A stretch of DNA of 64,000 nucleotides from an uncultured Muribaculaceae bacterium. GTDB taxonomy: Bacteria > Bacteroidota > Bacteroidia > Bacteroidales > Muribaculaceae. The position numbers and the translations under genes were made by a program. Numbering within the stretch: the stretch's first letter is position 1; each line of letters begins with the position of its first letter. Location: assembly GCA_910584055.1 (NCBI GenBank), contig CAJTZS010000014.1:1-64000 (forward strand). Direction: 5' to 3'. The notes under the pieces are model-generated. The model made no database searches, was not told the DNA's origin, and saw only the letters and a program-made list of their open reading frames with translations. This document shows, in pieces, positions 62,921-64,000 of this stretch.

Positions 62921-62947
62921 TTCTTAAGTAAATCTTGACTATCTTTG
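62916..62947 (+). promoter_or_regulatory. fbp promoter
   Basis: TTTG (62916-62919), a 20-nt spacer and TATCTTTG (62940-62947) match the Bacteroidetes consensus exactly, about 30 nt before the ATG. Confidence 0.7.
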
Positions 62948-62976
62948 CATGATAATTTGCATGATGATAAGAAGCA

Positions 62977-64000
62977 ATGACCCCTATATCAAAAAATATA
63001 ACGGAGACACGCGTGGAAAACGACCGCCGTGTGCTGGAACTCCTCGCACAGACGTTTCCCAATATAAGCGCCGCATCCACTGAAATAATCAATCTTGAGG
63101 CAATACTCAACCTGCCTAAAGGCACCGAACATTTCGTGGCGGATCTCCATGGCGAACACGAAGCTTTCCGCCATATCCTGCGCAATGCGTCCGGAAACAT
63201 CAAACGCAAGGTGACAGAACTTTTCGGCACCACAATGCGCGAACAGGAAATCAGGGAACTCTGCTCCCTGATATATTACCCGGAACAGAAACTGCAGATT
63301 ATCCGCGCTTCTGAAAACCAGCTTACAGATTTCTACAATATCACTCTCCACCGGCTTATCAGGGTCTGCCAGTCGGTGTCATCGAAATATACGCGCTCCA
63401 AGGTGCGCAAGTCCCTGCCGCGCGAATTCGCATACATCATCGAGGAGCTGCTTCATGAATCCCCCTCCGATGATGACAAACAGGCGTATTTCTCCCGCAT
63501 CATAGAGACCATCATCTCAACCGGTCAGGCGGATGAATTCATCATCGCAATATGCAACGTGATCCATCGGCTGAGCATCGATCAGCTGCACATTCTCGGA
63601 GACATATTCGACCGAGGACCTGGTGCACACATAATCATGGATATCCTATGCGACTACGGACGCTTCGACATACAGTGGGGGAATCACGATGCACTGTGGA
63701 TGGGGGCTGCCGCCGGCAATGAATGCTGCATGGCAAACGTGCTCCGGCTCTCGCTCCGGTATAATAATATGACCACTCTTGAAGACGGCTACGGAATAAA
63801 CCTTGTACCCCTCGCCACGTTCTCCATGGAGACATACGGCGACGATCCATGCACCCATTTCCTTCCCCATATCGCCAACGGGGACGAAAATACGGTCAGC
63901 GAGAAATCACGTCTCTTGATAGCCCGCATGCACAAGGCTATAGCCATCATCCAGTTCAAGTTGGAGGCGCAGATGGCGAAAGCACATCCGGAATGGGGAC
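62977..64000 (+). CDS. fbp: Fructose-1,6-bisphosphatase class III, 5' part
   Basis: The frame is open from the ATG at 62977 to the window edge (341 codons), so the 3' end is missing. It is a calcineurin-like metallophosphatase removing the 1-phosphate of fructose 1,6-bisphosphate in gluconeogenesis. Metal-site motifs are in order: FVADLHGEHEAF (D-x-H-G), 'HILGDIFDRGPGAH' (G-D-x-x-D-R-G) and 'WGNHDALWMGA' (G-N-H-D). The long N-terminal helical part (IIRASENQLTDFYNITLHRLIRVCQ) is typical of class III enzymes of Firmicutes and Bacteroidetes. Alternative ATGs just upstream are out of frame. Confidence 0.95.
   Translation, partial: MTPISKNITETRVENDRRVLELLAQTFPNISAASTEIINLEAILNLPKGTEHFVADLHGEHEAFRHILRNASGNIKRKVTELFGTTMREQEIRELCSLIYYPEQKLQIIRASENQLTDFYNITLHRLIRVCQSVSSKYTRSKVRKSLPREFAYIIEELLHESPSDDDKQAYFSRIIETIISTGQADEFIIAICNVIHRLSIDQLHILGDIFDRGPGAHIIMDILCDYGRFDIQWGNHDALWMGAAAGNECCMANVLRLSLRYNNMTTLEDGYGINLVPLATFSMETYGDDPCTHFLPHIANGDENTVSEKSRLLIARMHKAIAIIQFKLEAQMAKAHPEWG

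Overview
The window looks like chromosomal DNA of a Bacteroidota member, order Bacteroidales and plausibly a gut lineage such as Muribaculaceae (family placement is inference). The signs are a SusC/SusD pair, a type IX secretion (T9SS)-style C-terminal tail, many lipoproteins with Bacteroidetes lipoboxes, promoters of the TTTG-N20-TAnnTTTG form, a class III fructose-1,6-bisphosphatase, and a xylulokinase/xylose isomerase pair.

Region 1 (1-14.9 kb) is an accessory defence island. It opens with the 3' part of a type I HsdM-HsdS fusion gene, frameshifted by a 7-bp tandem duplication, followed by HsdR. A visibly AT-rich cassette of four translationally coupled genes comes next. It reads as an ABC three-component (ABC-3C) conflict system: a Cap4-like nuclease plus C-terminal domain, a small middle component, and a DUF3732 ATPase. 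A nucleoid-associated NA37/YejK-like protein is added as fourth gene. A small acidic protein and an AlbA_2/HATPase protein follow, then a hairpin-rich intergenic stretch. On the minus strand lie a Doc/Fic-type protein, a RhuM-family protein and a complete tyrosine recombinase with an array of GTAC-core motifs upstream.

Region 2 (14.9-34.1 kb, minus strand) encodes a tightly packed envelope operon that I cannot assign to a known system. It holds an outer-membrane barrel, a 3001-residue exported protein with five internal repeats, an FN3 protein and two lipoproteins. Upstream is a two-gene unit of a DUF1573 protein and a T9SS-tailed surface protein.

Region 3 (34.2-41.3 kb) holds regulators and small genes: a frameshifted AraC-type HTH relic, a DUF4143 AAA ATPase behind a clear promoter and a large palindrome, and a membrane-spanning TPR/AraC regulator. 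A decayed second copy of the recombinase-RhuM junction lies beside that regulator. Cupin/HxlR, META lipoprotein, orphan Vsr and lipoprotein genes follow.

Region 4 (41.3-54.1 kb) is mostly metabolism and homeostasis: a GH3 glycosidase with xylB and xylA, a Ca2+ P-type ATPase, a Gate-domain membrane protein, a VKOR/thioredoxin disulfide pair and a PadR/PspC pair.

Region 5 (54.2-64 kb) contains a zinc metalloprotease, a SusC-SusD-surface protein operon ending in a 21-bp perfect hairpin, and the 5' part of fbp, which runs off the end. All calls come from reading sequence and translations by eye; no database search was run.
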